From an uncultured Lachnospiraceae bacterium (lineage in GTDB: Bacteria > Bacillota > Clostridia > Lachnospirales > Lachnospiraceae): 64,000 nt of DNA. The notes beneath the pieces were generated by a model that made no database searches, had not been told where the DNA came from, and saw only the letters and a list, made by a program, of their open reading frames with translations. The stretch is taken from NCBI GenBank assembly GCA_910587715.1, contig CAJUMV010000002.1:1-64000 (forward strand), given 5' to 3'. Shown piece after piece: positions 61,249 through 64,000 of the stretch. Positions within the stretch are counted from its first letter, which is position 1. Every line of letters begins with the position of its first letter. The position numbers were made by a program, and so were the translations under genes.

Positions 61249-62607
61249 CTAATCTTCACCCGTAGGTACGTTTCCCGTATCCCCGTTCACCACGCCGGAA
61301 TATCCTGCCGCGCCTTTGGCGTGATTGATCGAAGTGTCTATGTTCATATAACACAAATTCAAATCTACGTTTGTGGAAATACCGTCCACCGTTCCCTTGG
61401 AGGTATACTGCCACATATGATAATAATACGCGTCATAGGTAGGCGCATCCGCATATTCCGCAAGCCAGATCCTATAATCTGACAGCTGTGTCATGTCTAT
61501 CCTGTCGTTCAGCCAGTTGCGGGAAGCATACACGCCGGTTTCATACCCTGCCGCCTCTATGGTCTGCAGGAAAGCACGGTGTGCCCTCGTGCGTTCTTCG
61601 CTGTCGAGTCCGTCAGCGCGTCCCCTGCCCCCGGCGCTCTCGCTGTCGAGGAATACCGGATAATCCACATCATAGTCCTCAATCAGCCGGATGACCATGG
61701 ACGCTTCCTCCACCGCTTCGTTCTCGTCAAGCGCCTGCGTAAAGAAATAGACCCCCACGGGAATGCCCGCAGAGATGGCTCCCTCTATGTTTTCCTTATA
61801 TCTGGGGTCAATGACAAGCGCGCCTGTGGACGCACCACGGTATCCGCAGCGGATAATGGCAAATTCCACGCCCGCGTCCTTCACTGCTTCCCAGTCAATT
61901 TCCTGATTCCACTTGGATACGTCGATACCAAGCTTTGCGCTGCCGTTGTCAAACTGAAGCTCCGTATGTTCCGTGCCGTCCGCATCCTCCGCGGCGCCGT
62001 TGACCGCCTTATCTTCCTTCTCAGGGTCAATATCGTCCTCCGTCAGCATCAGATACTCGATATTATCAAGCACACGGTACTCGATATCCTGCCGCACCTG
62101 TATCGTCGTGATGGTGTTCGGCACACGGAAGCCGTCCTTTTCATTGAGGAACACGCTGTATTCTCCGGAGCGCAGACCATCCACATAGATGATGCCGTCC
62201 ATGTCGGTATCGGTGTACTCGCCCACATCCTGAATCGTGATGGTAAAATCCGCACCCGTCACTAGGCGTCCCACGCTGTCTACCACCATAATCCGCAAAT
62301 CCTTCGCTACGGAGCTTATCATCAGAGACACATTTCTGCCGGAGTAAGACTCAATGCTCTTAAACTTCACTTCCGGGTCAAAAAAGGTTTCATCACCCAG
62401 AAAAGCAGACAAATCTCCTCCTATCTGCCCGTTTTCCGCCTGATCCCCTTCCTCCGGCAGCGGCGCCTCCTGCTGCACAGGCTCTTCCTCCGCCAAGCCA
62501 AGCTTTTGTTTCACCATATCTAAATTTACAATGGCGATTACCGCAAAGACTGCCAAAAATATGACAATCATGCAGACCATCGCCCGTCTCATCCGCTTAG
62601 AGTCCAT
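61249..62607 (-). CDS. Membrane-anchored GH25 lysozyme-like protein
   Basis: The 452-aa protein has one N-terminal membrane anchor (about 8-30), an acidic Pro/Glu linker, a beta domain (about 85-185, with DTDMDGIIYVDGLRSGEYSV, as in carboxypeptidase-regulatory-like folds) and a GH25 domain (about 228-430). The GH25 part has GIDVSKWNQEIDWEAVKDAG and the acidic cluster FLDSES that holds catalytic Asp and Glu. It should cut peptidoglycan, perhaps to open the wall for polymer export or attachment. Start ATG 62607 follows GAGG by 6 nt. Its start overlaps the end of rfbA by 11 bp, so it is co-transcribed with the rhamnose genes. Confidence 0.9.
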   Translation of the reverse strand: MDSKRMRRAMVCMIVIFLAVFAVIAIVNLDMVKQKLGLAEEEPVQQEAPLPEEGDQAENGQIGGDLSAFLGDETFFDPEVKFKSIESYSGRNVSLMISSVAKDLRIMVVDSVGRLVTGADFTITIQDVGEYTDTDMDGIIYVDGLRSGEYSVFLNEKDGFRVPNTITTIQVRQDIEYRVLDNIEYLMLTEDDIDPEKEDKAVNGAAEDADGTEHTELQFDNGSAKLGIDVSKWNQEIDWEAVKDAGVEFAIIRCGYRGASTGALVIDPRYKENIEGAISAGIPVGVYFFTQALDENEAVEEASMVIRLIEDYDVDYPVFLDSESAGGRGRADGLDSEERTRAHRAFLQTIEAAGYETGVYASRNWLNDRIDMTQLSDYRIWLAEYADAPTYDAYYYHMWQYTSKGTVDGISTNVDLNLCYMNIDTSINHAKGAAGYSGVVNGDTGNVPTGED

Positions 62608-63466
62608 TTGCAACCTCTACGATATACTGTCCGTAAGCAGTCTTCATAAGGGGCTTGGCCAGTTTAAGCAGCTGCTCCTTCGAAATAAATCCTCTCCTGT
62701 AAGCAATTTCCTCAATGCAGGAAATATAAAGTCCCTGTCTTTTCTGAAACGCTGCCACGAAATCCGCCGCGTCAAGCAGCATGTCATGACTGCCCGTATC
62801 CAGCCACGCAAAACCCCGCCCCAGGGTTTCCACCCGCAGCGTCCCTCTTTGCAGGTATTCATTGTTGATGCTTGTAATCTCTATCTCACCTCTGGCGGAG
62901 GGTTTCACATTCCTTGCAATCTCCACCACGTCATTGTCATAAAAATACAGCCCGGGCACCGCATAGTTGCTCTTCGGGTGTTCCGGCTTCTCCTCTATGG
63001 AAAGCGCCATGCCGTTTTCGTCAAACTCTACGACACCGTACTCTCTCGGGTCCCTCACATAGTAGCCGAAGATAGTCGCGCCGCTCTCCCTCGCCGCCAC
63101 CTCTTTGAGCACCTTGGAAAAGCTCTGCCCATAGAAAATATTGTCGCCGAGAATCAGCGCCACGCTGTCCGTCCCGATAAAATCCGCGCCGATGATAAAG
63201 GCGTCGGCAAGCCCTCTTGGCTGCTCCTGCACTGCATACTCCATACGAAGCCCAAGCTGTTCTCCCGTACCGAAAAGCTCCCGAAAGACCGGAAGGTCTC
63301 TCGGCGTGGATATAATAAGAATCTCCCTGATTCCCGCCAGCATCAAAATGGACAGTGGATAATAAATCATCGGCTTATCGTATACCGGCATAATCTGCTT
63401 GGAAACCGCCTTGGTCAGCGGATAGAGTCTGGTACCCGAACCGCCCGCTAAAATAATACCTTTCAT
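62597..63466 (-). CDS. rfbA: Glucose-1-phosphate thymidylyltransferase
   Basis: The 289-aa enzyme makes dTDP-glucose from glucose-1-phosphate and dTTP, the first step to dTDP-L-rhamnose. It has MKGIILAGGSGTRLYPLTKA, VSKQIMPVYDKPMIYYPLSI, LILGDNIFYGQSFSKVL and PEHPKSNYAVPGLYFYDNDV, all diagnostic. Length is normal. GGAGAAGACGCG precedes the ATG. It is the first rhamnose gene in this window. Confidence 0.97.
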   Translation of the reverse strand: MKGIILAGGSGTRLYPLTKAVSKQIMPVYDKPMIYYPLSILMLAGIREILIISTPRDLPVFRELFGTGEQLGLRMEYAVQEQPRGLADAFIIGADFIGTDSVALILGDNIFYGQSFSKVLKEVAARESGATIFGYYVRDPREYGVVEFDENGMALSIEEKPEHPKSNYAVPGLYFYDNDVVEIARNVKPSARGEIEITSINNEYLQRGTLRVETLGRGFAWLDTGSHDMLLDAADFVAAFQKRQGLYISCIEEIAYRRGFISKEQLLKLAKPLMKTAYGQYIVEVANGL

Positions 63467-63549
63467 CGCGTCTTCTCCTGTTCCCGTAAAAATTTGTCAC
63501 TGCCGCCACACTTTTTATCCGGACTGCGTAAATCCGGCTGTGTGGGCAT

Positions 63550-64000
63550 TTAGAAGGTCACTTCCCCGTCGTGATCAACCAAAGACGCAGAGATAACGTC
63601 CGGAAGCTCCATCAGCTCCTCTACCAGCATACCGCCCTCTTCGGTTTTGACCTCGACTGCCATATTCAGCTTATCTTTTGTCAGATTGCGCGCCTTCACA
63701 TGCATCATACCGCAGTGCTTTTCCACAATCGACAAAATCCTCCCTTCCGTCTTATAGTCGGAAGCGTTCACCAAAAGGATGACAGCCGGCACACCGGAAG
63801 GCACCCTGTCAAATAATAATATTATCACAGTTATGACGATTGATGCAACTACCGCCACCACGGCAAAGCCCGCGCCGCATATGATACCCGCGCTGATGGA
63901 CCAGAACAGGAACACCAGATCCATGGGGTCCTTAATTGCGGTACGGAATCTCACAATAGACAATGCGCCCACCATGCCCAAAGAAATCACGATGTTTGAC
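63550..64000 (-). CDS. DUF4956 membrane protein, C-terminal fragment (cut by window edge)
   Basis: The frame is open to base 64000; only the last 150 residues are visible. It has ISLGMVGALSIVRFRTAIKD, typical of DUF4956, then two or more membrane segments (LVFLFWSISAGIICGAGFAV and VVASIVITVIILLF), and a soluble ferredoxin-like C-terminus. The likely start is upstream of the window. DUF4956 genes often lie beside VTC-like or CotH-like genes, which could be found there. Function unknown. Confidence 0.8.
   Translation of the reverse strand, partial: SNIVISLGMVGALSIVRFRTAIKDPMDLVFLFWSISAGIICGAGFAVVAVVASIVITVIILLFDRVPSGVPAVILLVNASDYKTEGRILSIVEKHCGMMHVKARNLTKDKLNMAVEVKTEEGGMLVEELMELPDVISASLVDHDGEVTF

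Noticed and set aside
1..64000. tRNA, rRNA or CRISPR loci
   Set aside because: Read through both strands without finding cloverleaf, rRNA or repeat-spacer patterns; only a dedicated search could exclude short cases.

Overview
The window looks like a chromosome segment of a gut-type Firmicute, most likely a Lachnospiraceae (Clostridia) member. The reasons are strong AGGAGG ribosome binding sites, consensus sigma-A promoters, an HPr of the clostridial type, LCP, Wzm/Wzt and dTDP-rhamnose genes, and protein families (DUF4867, DUF5722, DUF4956) usual in that family. Almost everything is on the minus strand. The assignment rests on recognition of families only; no search was run.

Region 1 (1 to about 11,733) is the right part of an AT-richer integrated element whose left end lies outside the window. 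It carries three serine recombinase genes (one cut by the window edge), an XRE regulator, a SprT-like metalloprotease, a small retropepsin-like aspartic protease with an overlapping partner gene, a secreted Pro/Glu/Thr-repeat protein and several small genes of unknown function, many closed by clear intrinsic terminators. The large recombinase at 10,059-11,555 sits at the element edge, beside a polysaccharide deacetylase gene (11,713-12,504) that stops in the middle of its NodB domain. The element therefore appears to have integrated inside that gene.

Region 2 (12.5-26.3 kb) is core metabolism. It has a complete PTS operon (EIIA, enzyme I, HPr, EIICB) behind a near-consensus promoter; a secreted-looking protein with two FliD-like repeats; a sugar operon (fucose/arabinose-type isomerase, DUF4867, xylulokinase-like kinase) with a divergent LacI regulator; a PAS-GGDEF-EAL protein with a degenerate GGDEF site; and a carbamate kinase.

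Region 3 (26.3-41.3 kb) holds lspA with a glycosyltransferase and two lipoproteins (DUF5722 and BMP type), a Y-family DNA polymerase with an S8 peptidase whose catalytic Ser is replaced by Cys, a long ClpX, HtrA, GlmS, a glycosyltransferase and an LCP protein.

Region 4 (41.5-64 kb) is a large surface-polysaccharide locus: a WcaJ/WbaP-type initiating phosphotransferase, a MoxR/DUF58/transglutaminase trio, four further GT2-type proteins, phosphoglucomutase, a methyltransferase-kinase fusion resembling the O-antigen chain terminator WbdD, a Wzm/Wzt exporter whose ATPase has a C-terminal carbohydrate-binding-type domain, RfbC, a membrane-anchored GH25 lysozyme, RfbA and the end of a DUF4956 gene. 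The best candidates for something new are the Gram-positive WbdD/Wzt-like capping-and-export arrangement and a 164-bp highly structured palindromic element at 49,630-49,793.
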